A DNA stretch of 64,000 nucleotides from Ectocarpus siliculosus (Eukaryota; Sar; Phaeophyceae; Ectocarpales; Ectocarpaceae). Positions within the stretch are counted from its first letter, which is position 1. Each line of letters starts with the position of its first letter. The stretch is from contig FN648151.1 of the NCBI GenBank assembly GCA_000310025.1, positions 265,621-329,620 on the forward strand. The letters run 5' to 3'. Of this stretch, positions 35,324-46,328 are shown piece after piece. A program made the position numbers and the translations under genes. A model generated the notes under the pieces. It saw only the letters and a list, made by a program, of their open reading frames with translations, ran no database searches and was not told where the DNA came from.

Positions 35324-35621
35324 TGTTAGTGCACTGCCGCCCTCAGCGGTCTGTGGTGTTGAAACTGGGGACTATGTTATCCCAGGAACAGCTGATAAAA
35401 AAGGACCATGTATTGTATATATTCGTCACGCAAGCCCCTCAGGCAAGCTGGTATTCGACACGCAAGCCCCTCAGGCAAGTGCCGGGAGCACACCGCTGTG
35501 TGCTCCCGGGGGCCCCGCACTTGGACCACAACCGCATACATACCCTCACACCCATACTTCCCATACGCGTATCCCCCACAGAGGATGCACAGATCGGACT
35601 CATATCCAAGTACCACAAACA
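35324..35621 (-). repeat. 5' LTR of the retroelement
   Basis: 298 bp, same length as the left LTR and different by one base, followed by the GAGAT duplication. For the minus-strand element this copy should carry the active promoter. The near identity implies a geologically recent insertion. Confidence 0.95.
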
Positions 35622-35641
35622 GAGATAGGTCACCAAATTTT

Positions 35642-35845
35642 GAACACTTCTCCGCAAGGTCGATACCTAACTTTTCACGAATGTTTTTTTTCGATTTTTT
35701 TTTCTTATGCACCGAATAATCGGGGTCCCGCACGTTCCTGCAACATAAAGTCTGCGCCGGACCCTGAATATTCGGCGAATAAAAAAAATAATAGAAAAAA
35801 ACCATTCGTAAAAAGTTTGGTATGAATCTTGCGGACAAGTGTGCT
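35642..35845. mobile_element. hairpin (MITE-like) element beside the retroelement insertion
   Basis: Two imperfect inverted arms of about 85 bp (outer part CACTTCTCCGCAAG against its complement near 35835; inner part ending CCGAATAATCGGGGTCC against GGACCCTGAATATTCGG) surround a spacer of about 30 bp. There is no coding frame. It begins 16 bp from the retroelement target-site duplication. Confidence 0.65.
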
Positions 35846-36922
35846 ATATCCGTGGAAGTTTCATTCGCATGCCCCACCCCTTGCCCGACCCGGTCTAACT
35901 TGCTGATCTCGAGCTACAGTGCAAATCTCATGCGCCTCGAGTATGGTTCGGTGTGGAATCGCAAATCATGAGCCGTCCCCGAGTTTGAGCAGCTTCCGCC
36001 TCCTGTGGCCGGGAAGAGTCGACCTTGACTGTTCCTTGCCCTGTTTCGCCATGGAAACGGCCGGTTGATCAGCAAAAGAGGGTCCTGCGTGCTGCGCCCC
36101 ACATCTTCATTTATTTATTTTTTGCGTTTGTTCTTGAGTGACCATTGTACACATGCGGCTGCTGCTGCGGTTGCTGCTGTTATGGTCGGAATGTGCTGCA
36201 ATGATCGTACGGTTATCGTAGTCAGGTTTGACAACAGTCTGCTCGTTCGTACAGCGGTAGCGGTGCGCATCTATCGCGACGGCAAGCGCATTGAGATAAC
36301 AGTTTGTCCGTCGTGTTTCTAGTAGTCGTGTTCTTCTTTGTTGCCACTTCATACCAGAAAAGAAAGTCTCCACCAACTTACAGTATCTCCACAGCAGTTC
36401 GGAAACGACGACTATTTTCTTTTGTCGTGTTTGTTGTTGCTGAGCCCACATCGGATGTTGCCGTTCGTTACACGTGTTCAAGCCTGCGGTGGGCCAGAGG
36501 GATGAGAGTGGGTGTCTTCTCGAGAGTTCATGCCTTGTCTTCTCGAGTCTCCCTTCCTTTAGTCTACCTCTCTCTCTCTGTTGCATTTTTGCCGTTAGGA
36601 TCCCAATAACATTGAACGTCAACGGCAATCGTTTTGCATCTTGCTGAGTAGGAGGCTACCCGTGCACCCGGTTGCTGCATGTGAGGCAATGGGTGCCGCC
36701 TCTTTCCGTCAAGCAATGCGCATGGCCCCTACGGTTCGCCGCACATGCAGTGCTGTGTGACAGCTTCCAGCGGTTCAGAGCGGCGACGATGTTTTTCGCC
36801 GGTAGGGCCCCAGAACAACGCGAACCGCGACTGTTTCATTGTTTTGGGGTCCCCTCATTCACCAACCTACCCATGAATTTTGTTTTTTGTGTTTCCCTGC
36901 CGACTAACAACCTCGGCTGCAG
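35846..36922. other. unannotated region right of the hairpin
   Basis: No coding exon or repeat could be supported. Pyrimidine-rich tracts near 36530-36580 and several short open frames lack domains or splice context. Confidence 0.4.
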
Positions 36923-37163
36923 TATCACAGGTGGACGTCCACCCCCCTTCCTCAAAATGTCGGATGCCCTCGCCCCCTTGTGGAGACCTTGACAAGGTCG
37001 AACACCTTGGAGAATACAACCAAGGCCTCGAAAGGGGAGAAATCGGAGGTATTATTGAGGCCTTGGTTGTCTTCTCCAAGGTGTTCGACCTTGTCAAGGT
37101 CTCCACAAGGGGGCGAGGGCATCCTACATTTTGGGGAAGGGGGGTCGACCTCCACCTGTATAC
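36923..37163. mobile_element. near-perfect long inverted repeat (foldback hairpin)
   Basis: Arms of about 105 bp are reverse complements with few mismatches: the left runs from TATCACAGGTGG to ACCAAGGCCTCGA, the right from TGAGGCCTTGGTTGT to CCACCTGTATA. The loop is about 25 bp. Both strands show the same open peptide, as expected of a palindrome. Likely a MITE or foldback element. Confidence 0.85.
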
Positions 37164-37678
37164 TTGTGGATTACCTGTTGGAAATTCTGGGAATCCCTTC
37201 ATTCCGAGAGGGCCATAGGTCGGCATCCGGCCTTTTCATACGGCAATGCTATTTGCTCCACCGGTGGAGTAAGTTCTTATTTGCTCCACCAGGCAGATCT
37301 CCACCCACAGAGCTCCAATCGACCTCAAACCAATTGCATCGTGTAGGTATGAACTGCGGCTACCTGCGATGCTACTTGCAAGCTAAATCCGACCGGTGGC
37401 TGCAGAGATATGCTGAAAAAGGGGCTTCCGCAGCATGTCAGGAAGCAGTAATCGTCTCGAACCTCCATCCACACCGCTCCAATTGACCTCAAATCTTTTG
37501 CATCGTGTCTGCACGGTCCATGCCGTGCTTCTAAGCTATCGGACACTCACATCCGATATCTTCCCGCAGAGATATGGTCAACCGAGGGGGTTCCAGCATA
37601 TAGGGGGGGGTAACTGGCAATAGTCCCGCTATACCTCCCGTCACATAGCTGAACCACGCCTAACTCGGCCCGCATCTT
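37164..37678. other. spacer with GCTCCACC motifs next to the foldback array
   Basis: No gene is visible. Short GCTCCACCGG and GCTCCACCAGG motifs near 37255-37290 echo the hairpins of the adjoining array, and a block with ATTGCATCGTGT near 37330 recurs in diverged form near 37500, so this is probably degraded array sequence. Confidence 0.4.
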
Positions 37679-39745
37679 GTGGGCACGGCTCACAGCTATC
37701 ATTCAACCCATACTCCACCCCAGTCGGACCAGTGGGTGCAGAGAAACGCCCCCACGCGGGGGCTCAGTGACTCAAGGGCCGGTGGAGCAGATAAGCTTAA
37801 CTGCTCCACCAGGCCAACTCTTCGTTAAGGGTACTGTTTGTCCTACTACGGCTTGTATTGTGTCGGCACGGCTCACAGCTATCATTCAAGCCATCGGACA
37901 CCCCGATTGAGCCAGTGGGGGCAGAGAAACACCCACCCACGGGGGTTCAGTGGCTCAAGGGCCGGTGGAGCAGATAAGCTTAACTGCTCCACCAGGCCGA
38001 ACTCTATCTACACCGGGCGCTTGTTTGTCTTACGAAGACTTTCATTGTGTTGGCCTGGCCCACAACTATCATACAAGCCATCGGGCACCCCAAGGGGACC
38101 AGTGGGTGCAGGGAAACGCCCACCCATGGGGACTCATCGCCCAAAGGCCGGTGGAGCAGATGTGTGGCCTCTGAGCCATTTCCTCGTCACATTCACTGTA
38201 TCCTTTAGTCATATTCACTGTATTCCCTCATCACATACTACGCTGTCATGGGATACACTGTATTCCCAGATCACACACGCTGTATTCGATGAGGGGATAC
38301 ACTGTATTCCCAGATCACACACGCTGTATTCGCTGAGGGGATACACTGTATTCCCTCGTCAGATACACTGTATTCTCTGAGCAGATTCACTGTATTCCCT
38401 CATCACATACAATGTTTCCCTAATCAGATTCACTTTATTCCCTGATCAGAGTCGCCGTATTCCCTCGTCAGATACACTGTATTCCCTGATCAGATACGCT
38501 GTACTCCCAGAGCAGATTCATTGTAGTCCCTCGTCAGATACACTGTATTCCTTCATCAGATTCACTGCATTCCACGGCGTGCACATCTGATGAGGGATAC
38601 ATTGAATCTGATTAGGGAATACAGTGAAAAGTACAAGGAATACGGTAGTGTATTTGAAGAGGGAATACGGGGATCCTGACCAGGGAATACAGTGTCTTTG
38701 ATGAGGGAATAAAGTGAAACGAACGAGGCAATACGGTGTATCTGATGAGGGAACACCGTAAATCTACTCAGGGAGTACAGTGAAAGGTACGACGAGCACT
38801 GCGTATCGGATAAGGAAATACAGTGATCCTGACCAGGGAATACAATGTATTTGATGATGGAATACAGCGAAACGAGCAAGGAAATACGGTGTATCTGATG
38901 AGGGAATACAGTGAATCTGCTCAGGGAATACAGTGCTTAGCGTATCTGATCAACAAATACAGTGTATGTGATCAGAGAATACATTTTATGTGTCCAGGAA
39001 ATACAGTGTATACTACATACAGAGCACTGCACCGTCCGAACACGGCGCCATGAGGTGTCCGTGAGCAGAGAGGAGTACCGACAATGGAGGTGGGGTGGCC
39101 GTTGTTGACGGAGAGTGCCGTTAGTTGAGGGGGAGTGCCCCAAACCACCAGGAGGGGGGCGTTATTGGGGGGGTGCCCGTTAGTCGGGGTGGGTGGGGAG
39201 GAGTGCCCGTTAGCCCGGAGGGGAGCCCGTTTGAGAAAATTCCCCATATCCAGGGGGTGCCCCTATCCTGTCACAGTCTTCGTACGACGATCAGCGCCCG
39301 GTGTAGATAGAGTTTGGCCTGGTGGAGCAGTTAAGCTCCACCGGCCCTTGAGCCGCTGAGCCCCCGTGGGTTGGCGTTTCCCTGCACTCACTGGTCCCAT
39401 TGGGGTGCCCGATGGCTTGTATGATAGTTGTGGGCCGGGCCAACACAATGAAAGTCTTCGTAAGACAAAGAACACCTGGTAGATAGAGGTTGGCCTGGTG
39501 GAGCAGTTAAGCTTATCTGCTCCACCGGCCCTTGAGTCACTGGGTCCCCATGGGTGGGCGTTCCCCTGCACCCACTGGTCCCATTGGGGTGTCCGGTGGC
39601 TTGAATGGTAGTTGTGAGCCGTGCCGACACAATACAACCGTAGTAGGACAAACAACACCCAGTGTAGATAGAGTTTGGCCTGGTGGAGCAGTTTAGCTTA
39701 TCTGCTCCACCGGCCCTTGAGTCACTGAACCCCCGATGTTGGAGG
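37679..39745. mobile_element. 2-kb palindromic foldback array
   Basis: Outer blocks: about 2.6 tandem units of 182-188 bp at 37679-38170 read on plus, and about 2.5 units of the same sequence at 39300-39745 read on minus. Each unit contains a GGTGGAGCAG/CTGCTCCACC hairpin. Inner blocks: about 17 short units (CACTGTATTCCCT with CATCAGATA-type linkers, period about 22-25 bp) at 38190-38580 on plus, then the same short unit inverted (GGGAATACAGTG) at 38590-39010. A short nonrepetitive stretch lies at 39010-39300. The structure is thus an imperfect giant palindrome built of two kinds of tandem repeats, as in foldback transposons. No transposase frame is present. Confidence 0.75.
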
Positions 39746-41189
39746 TTATCTGAGGGCTGGCGAAGATCAACGACAATCTGCCGTTGAGAACTGTGCCATG
39801 AAAACATGTTGAAGAGAGCCTGCACCGACGACCCGTGCCTAGAGCGGCAGGGTTCGTTGAGACACGAAGTACGTATCGGGTGTTTGCTTGGTACGTCTAT
39901 ACCGGGGAAGGACACAGGGGGGGAGACACACGATCGATATAGCCCTAATAGCAGAAGGACTTACGACACGCACATGGTGATTGTAGTATGCCCAAAGTTA
40001 CCTATTCTTGTATAGCTTAATCAAATACTTCGTAGTATGACAGTTCAGCACGTGAAGATGCACAGCCGTTGGGAAGGTTGCCACTACTGTACTGTAATAG
40101 GGTGCACCTTTTGCCACGCTTGTTGAACAGATGATAGGTAGCAGCGGTGTAGAGCATCAAGCTGCAGAATCCCCTCAATTTCTTATTGATTGGTCCTTGC
40201 CTCAGAGTAAAAGAATGTAGTCGCATGCATACCTACACCCGGACATCCACGCGTATTGTCTATTTTCCATACCAGCGGTATGTTATCGCCGTGTCTCAAA
40301 TGCAACGGTATGTTATCGTCACTTTTCAAATGCAAACCTGACACAACAAAATAGCGCACGGGAAAATACAATGCAGCCACACTGCGAAGTGGGCTGATGA
40401 GGGCTATAGGATATGTCTCAAAAGATACCCGAATCAATGCGGAACCCCGCATGGTTCCGCCACCAACTCCTGACTCTCGTCACGGCCCTTACCACGGAAG
40501 GAACCTAAACAAAATTGAAGAGCGCACTACTTGTGATCAGCTAAGACTGTGAGTCGATGCAAAGCGAGACCCTTGGTATAATGGGAGAAGCAGCTAGAAC
40601 ATAACGTACCGTCGGATAGCTAGAAGAAGCTAGAAATCATCAGGTACAGTTTTTCTAGGATATGTACGATGTTTGATCCCCCATGCATGAGCTCATCCCA
40701 AACTAACCCTAGCCAGCGGATATCGAAGTTAAAGAAATGGTAGCCTACCATACTCGATTGCTGTACCGCCACTGTCACAAGTATTTCACCGTGAATGCAA
40801 TTATATCCACACGTGGATCATTTGAATTGTATCTTTCGTGCCCGAAACTATAAACGGTTCTTCCGCGCATGTCCCCGAAACGATTATATATCCCATCCGC
40901 ATAAACCACCTACCAAGGTCGTTCTCACCGGGTACCAAACAAGGTCAGCTACTATCGTCACAGATACTTGGAGGTATGGAGGAGGATAAACGAAATATTC
41001 TAAATTGGACAGCACCCGCGTTACCTTGCCTGATTCGTCAGCCATATCTACGTATCTACCGGTCGGCGCCCTGTGCAGTCGGAACCGGATACACACACGG
41101 TTTGACTCTTCACGAGGGGCTGTCGCGGAGATGGTACAATCAACTTTGAGTACCGCGTGACTGCGTGTCCTATTGACGAGCGTCCCCCG
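39746..41189. other. unannotated region right of the foldback array
   Basis: No supported exon, RNA gene or repeat. Small open frames at 40795-41149 (plus) and 40183-40452 (minus) show no domains. A duplicated block (CGGTATGTTATCG) occurs twice near 40275-40315. Confidence 0.4.
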
Positions 41190-41865
41190 AACAGATTTGT
41201 AGTGCTTGCTTCAAAGGTAGCTAGTTTTCCAAAAGCGAATCACGGATTTACATCATGCCGGGCATGCCGCCAATTCCTCCCATTCCGCCACCCATGCCCC
41301 CTCCGCCCATCGGCGGTTCCAGTGCTTCCTCTTCCGGGAAGTCCCTCACCATCGCCTCGGCGGTCACTTGGAGAGCGGCAACGCTCCGGGCGTCTACCAA
41401 TGCCGTGCGCATAACCTGCGTCCCAGAAGCATGAGACCTGTCGTGGGGTGGGTGGCGGAGATAGTACGTTTCCCGATATATTTATGTGTGTCTGTGCGTC
41501 GTCCGATTTATGCTGGGCTCCAGATTTGAAACCATACTACAGTACATGTACAGCAGTTCGGTCGGGAAAGCATATTGTGCTTCTGCAAAAGAGCACGGAG
41601 CGAGGAAACACTTGCCAAGGTAGCAGATACAGCCTTGTTGGCGAGGTGGGATGAGCAACCGTCGTTTGTCACGCAGCCGGCCGCAAAAGACACAGCATCA
41701 CATCGCACGCGTTGTCTCAGCCAAGTAGGCGTGTTCAATCTTGTTTGGCACACAACAACAAGCCAACGTTAACGAGCTCAACGCATCAGGAGGGTATGCA
41801 TCACGGATGGGCTTGGGGGTCGAAAAGGGGACTAACGAAGCAGTAGATGATCCTGCAAATCGAGA
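41190..41865 (-). pseudogene. duplicated last exon and last intron of cpn60
   Basis: This segment aligns with 55480-56120 over the cpn60 3' flank, last exon and much of the last intron. The exon copy is 41415-41248 (minus), exactly 168 bp like the original, with the AG acceptor and stop kept. It encodes 55 residues with about nine substitutions and the same GGM repeats ending GMPGMM. The intron part has many small indels and diverges past about 41865. No other cpn60 exon was found nearby, so it cannot make a chaperonin alone. It may be a segmental-duplication scar, the remnant of a lost paralogue, or an exon captured by an unseen gene; the indel-free exon beside a decayed intron is notable. 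Confidence 0.8.
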
Positions 41866-43639
41866 ACAGCCCCTAGTTTTGGCCGAGCTAGGGGATCTTC
41901 TTTTCTAGGGATGAGGCTGCGCGACCCCGGTGGAGGGCTTGGAGGGCTTTGTACGGGTAAAAAACGGTGCTCATCAAGGCCTTTGGTTTTGAAATCTTCG
42001 AGGCTCCAAGTCCTCTAGGGCCGGCGCTAACTGTGCGCGGTACAAGTTACGCTTCCGACACACTGCGGAACACCCTTCATTCATGTCTACGCGCGTTTGT
42101 GACATATATTTTGAAAGTAAGTTTTGTTTGCGATTGCGGTGGCACGGTGGCGGCAGAAACAACCGGGTTCGTGCTGCCGGCAGAAACACCCGTAGTCTAT
42201 AGTATATGTTTAAGCCTTCTTTTTGCCTGGCAAACGATTCGAATACGAGAACGCCCCCGCATGTCATTTTGGTGTTGGATAAAGTATCACCGGGCAGCAA
42301 ACGAGTGTACTGCCGTGTACTTGTGTTGTGGTACACTGCTGTTGAAGGCATGCGCACAAAAAACAGATCGAAACCTGGAAGGATGAATTTGCCGGGGTGG
42401 CCAACCCTTCAGGCACGCTCCTTTGGGCGCCCACGGTGAGCTGCTATACATAATGCACAATAGTTGGTGTGTACGTTGAACATTGCACATACACCGTGAC
42501 ATACACTATGTAGTGGGATGACCTACACTCCTACGGTGGCAATGCTGCTTGGCCACTCCTGCTTGTACGAAGACTACTGCAGTGCAAGTGCTGATTGGCG
42601 GAGGTGGACGTTCCCGCCGTCTCGCGAAAAAAATATGACAAGGCGTGTTCGTGCGCTCCATCCATGTGCATACAGCATACAGAATATCTGTCGTTGATTT
42701 CTATTGACTTGCGGACCCCTCGGGGCCAGTTTATTTGAGTGTACCTTTTTAGGGTAAGTTAACCTGTGACCACGGGAATCGACCGCGTCGAGTGTTGGAT
42801 CAGTACGGACATACGAAGGTACTGGGTAGAGAGAGATCGGAACGGTTTTTAATATGAAGACAACAACAACATACATCTGTAGGTCAATAGGCCTCCAATC
42901 TACCGCTCGAGAGCTCGGAGAGAGAGACGTTCCAAAGCAGCCCGCCACCCGGAGAGGAAGAGCCGCCCGCTGTAAAGCACAACTTTCCTGTCACATCGTC
43001 CGATTGGTGAGGTATCGTGCTTCCAAACGCCAATGAGCACCCCGTATTCGTAAACCCGCGATTCTGTAGACAACCCTGCCCACTGGCGACCACAGGTAAT
43101 CTCTGCCAGATCGAGAACGAGCACCCCCCCACTGCTGTGGGGTCTTCCTCTCTGATGCCCTGTACGACTGTACAACGACTACCTTGGAACGGGTGGCGTT
43201 CTCAAGCGGTGCATGGGTAGAGAGGGCGATTCCGCGTGTTTGATTGTTGCATGTCGGTGTACTTACAAGAATATGGTGCTATGTACCGTTTGCGGCAATC
43301 AAGGGCAGTCAGTACATGTAGGACACCCTGCGTGTCGACCCCTCAGCTCTGACCATTTTGACACCGCGGGGCTATGGCACGACATTTCAACCACCGGGCA
43401 CCATCTCGATACGCCATGCCAAAATGCATCAGGTAGCATGTGCATGGTCCGGCGTCCGGCGCACCTTTTTTTTTTTTATCTTCACTTCAAATCAGCGCTC
43501 ACAGCACTAGTGTCGTTTACTCCAACCCGTGGTCACACAGAAGAGCCCCTCTCTACCCTCCCCTCCCTCCCCTCCTGCGGTCCTTTGCCTTCGATTTTTA
43601 ATGCGAGAAGAGTTCAGCACTCTCTTCCCTCTGTGTATA
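41866..43639. other. unannotated region
   Basis: No supported gene was found on either strand. Several open frames of 70-140 codons lack domains and overlap each other on both strands. A T-run lies near 43468-43477. Confidence 0.4.
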
Positions 43640-43783
43640 CACGAACTAGCACCTATCCACTAGGCCAGGAGCGGAAGCGAGAGAACAACTCACTTTGCAA
43701 GAAAAGCTCGCTTACGCCGGGATTCGAACCCCTGACCTGACCTCTAGAAGGTTTCGAGGATACCAACTAGACCACCGGGGCGA
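43640..43783 (-). repeat. tRNA-derived SINE-like unit (Pol III A and B boxes)
   Basis: On the minus strand a sequence starting GCCCCGGTGGTCTAG has a clean A box (TGGTCTAGTTGG) and, about 45 bases on, a B box (GGTTCGAATCC), with a partial anticodon stem (CCTC/GAGG). The 3' half of the T-stem and acceptor stem do not pair with the 5' half, so it is not an intact tRNA. A second A-box-like stretch (GGCCTAGTGGATAGG) follows about 60 bp downstream. This fits a tRNA pseudogene or the head of a SINE. Confidence 0.55.
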
Positions 43784-44310
43784 CCGACACCTTACCCTCT
43801 TTTTGCTTTCTTTCCAATTTACGGGTGCAGGTTTCCTCTTCAACAATCCTGGGCATTGTTTGTTTTCCAAATTCTAACTCCAGTACGAAGCTTCCATCTA
43901 ACATGAACCATCCATTGAACCAGATGTTGCCCCCCCCCTCGGATACCGGACAAGATTGGGAGGTGGAATGTACTAATTACTCCTACTTTTAGCAAAAATA
44001 ATGCCTGCGAAGTAGGCTCGTGCGTTGTTACCATGGGCTCGTTTACAGAGAGGGTGGTATTCATCATGGTCGTCAGCAAAGAGACGGGAAAGCGTATGCA
44101 AAGCGTGTGATGGGTGACCAGACTAGCACGGAAGGTCGCACACTAGACCCTCGCGCACAAGTGTAGAGAGGCTTACAGCAGTACATACTGCACCAATGGT
44201 ACTGCGTGGCAGCGTCAGAGTGTGTGTTGTTGGTGTGGTTTTCCTCTCTGCAAGAGGACGCCGCTGCCGCGAACTTCCTACGGCGACAATAACACTTAAC
44301 AAGAGTGGTG

Positions 44311-44695
44311 ACCGAGCGACCAAACCAAACGCTCGCTTATCTCTCCCCTTCCTCCGCCGACAGCTAACAGCAGCATGCACAGGGCACACACTGCTCCCTC
44401 CGTCTTGCCCTCGCTGTGGTGTGTGTGTCTCCCTCCCCCTTTGTCCACGCCTGGCTCCGTATGTGTGTGTGGTGTCTTGGTGTCAGCTACGTCTTACAGG
44501 CCGTCGCTGCCGCTCGCTGTAAACAGAAAACCAACCGAGAGCCACAACCAAACGATCTCTCCTCACGGTTGCTCCGGCGATACCTAACAGCAGTAGTATA
44601 GGGCACACCCTACTCCCGTCTCGCTCTCGCCCAAACTCTGGCGGTGATTGGGTCTTCCTCCCCTCATGTCCTTGCCTGGCTCCGGGTGATGATGT
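44311..44695. repeat. diverged tandem duplication, period about 222 bp
   Basis: Blocks starting ACCGAG at 44311 and 44533 share ordered motifs: CAACCAAACG-type, CTAACAGCAG, AGGGCACAC, CCTCCC and CGCCTGGCTCCG/TGCCTGGCTCCG. The second copy is shorter and clearly diverged. No coding content could be supported. Confidence 0.55.
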
Positions 44696-45128
44696 CTGTT
44701 GCGTGAGCATACGTACGCCTGGTTCTAAACGAGCCTCCTCCTCCACCTCCGGGACGCCTGAATGCGACATATATATTCTGGACAGATGCTGTGCTATCTC
44801 AACGCACCGACCATAGATGGAAACGTAGCAGTTGGGACATCTCGGGAAAATATTACTTGTGCACAAATCTTGGGTGGATTGCAATTTGATGCCTAGATGG
44901 TGAAATGGGCGAATGGGCTCCAGTCTGCTGCGTTCTTATCGATCCTGTCACAGACAGATAGACAGACAGACATGCATGGCTGATTCCCCCCGCCTTCCTC
45001 AGTCATTTTTTTTTGCGCGCATACACCTACATGCGATCCCCCTAAACAGCACTTTCTTGCGAAACCAAAAGCACCCCTTCCAGGCCGTTCTGCAAAAACA
45101 ATCCTGTAATCATGTTTGTACCTGTATA

Positions 45129-45446
45129 TTACAGATTAGCGGTCCGCCATCTTCCAAACAGTCCCGATTTCAAAACACTTCAAGCACACAGTGACCGAGA
45201 ATCAACGCCTATGCAAGTGTGTGGGACCACGAACTTCAGCGCAGCTCTTTCCTTACATGTCCTACTCGTCGCCATACTCGATGGGAAAGGCCTGTGGTCA
45301 TGCATACGTAGGTATAGAAGCCAAGCGAAGGCGCTTGAAGCGTTTCAAAATCGGACCGCACCACAGCTACAAAAATCCTGATTGTAGCTCACCGATCAAG
45401 ATGATATAGGGACCGTTTGGAACATTACGGACCGCTAAATCTGTAG
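45129..45446. mobile_element. MITE-like element with inverted termini
   Basis: The left end ACAGATTAGCGGTCC, followed by TTCCAAACAGTCCC, is matched in reverse complement by the right end (GGGACCGTTTGGAACATTACG, then GGACCGCTAAATCTGT). The arms are about 45 bp, the element about 318 bp, and no frame with a domain lies inside. It is unrelated to the family at 22 and 51 kb. Confidence 0.65.
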
Positions 45447-46328
45447 TGTATCACAATGGCGACAATCTCAGACACTAACATTGTACTGGAATTGTACACG
45501 AGGGGGGGGCAGCGGACGGGCAATTTGCGATGACCTTGTCGTGCTGGAGTCAGACTTTGGAAAACTAAGATATGCAGACGTTTCCTGAATTTTGAAAGAA
45601 GAAAACTGCGTACCCCAGTGCCTCTTCATATATGCGCTCACATGCATACACACAGCATGTACGTCTGATGTCACGGAGCTCGAACCCGTAGTCACACACA
45701 AGGGTTCCTCCCCCTTAGCTGGATTATTATAAGTGAAAACATTGCAAGTAGTAGCCTAGTCTAGAGGGGGGCTTGATTGAGCACCAACTTTCCCCAAACC
45801 TCGCACACAGAATGACTTCAAAAGCTCGCAGACCGTAGCAAACATTTGCCAGCGTCGAAAAGCAGAATAAAATCGTAGTTAGATGACATGGCGAACCAAC
45901 AGAGCCGAAGGCTACTTCATTCTAAGACCTCCCGTATGGAGCCGGGGATGCGTCCTATTAAAGAGATCGGCACCCCTACTACGAATACGCTGCCTGAAGG
46001 TTTGCAGTCTACATGCAGTGCATATCACACGAGGAGAGGCTTTGCTGTGCTGTACGCGCTGCACCTGCTTTTGGCCCCTGCCCCCCTCAGAGACGGTTGC
46101 GCGGCTGCTATTTGCATGGTTACGTAGTTTCATCGTGAGAGGTGTGCAGAGCGTTGAGAACGCGTTTGGGGCACATCTTCCAACCTGTGACTTTGATGTT
46201 TGTTTTTGCAAAATGCAAGACCTCTGAGTGACAACTACCAAAACAATACCCGCCCTGTTGACATCGGCACCTTTGGCGCTGCCCCTTCCATCGCCGCCTC
46301 GTCTGTACCACAGGCAGGCTAAAGAGAC

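Larger units (their letters stand above)
30288..35621 (-). mobile_element. Copia-type gag-only LTR retroelement (TR-GAG)
   Basis: Two direct 298-bp terminal repeats enclose 4738 bp and are flanked by GAGAT on both sides, so the ends are exact. The coding strand is minus, making the right LTR the 5' one. A G-rich polypurine tract (read on the minus strand) abuts the 3' LTR just above 30585. A segment resembling the internal iMet-type Copia primer site (GATATCGTGGAGCC, minus) abuts the 5' LTR. The interior encodes one long Gag frame that ends soon after a degenerate protease motif. No integrase, reverse transcriptase or RNase H motif was seen in any frame. About 1.1 kb of low-complexity repeats and 1.5 kb of AT-rich noncoding sequence occupy the place of pol. 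The element therefore probably depends on enzymes from an autonomous relative. Confidence 0.9.

Noticed and set aside
43705-43782. functional tRNA gene
   Set aside because: A and B boxes are good, but the T-stem and acceptor stem do not pair and the anticodon loop is too long.
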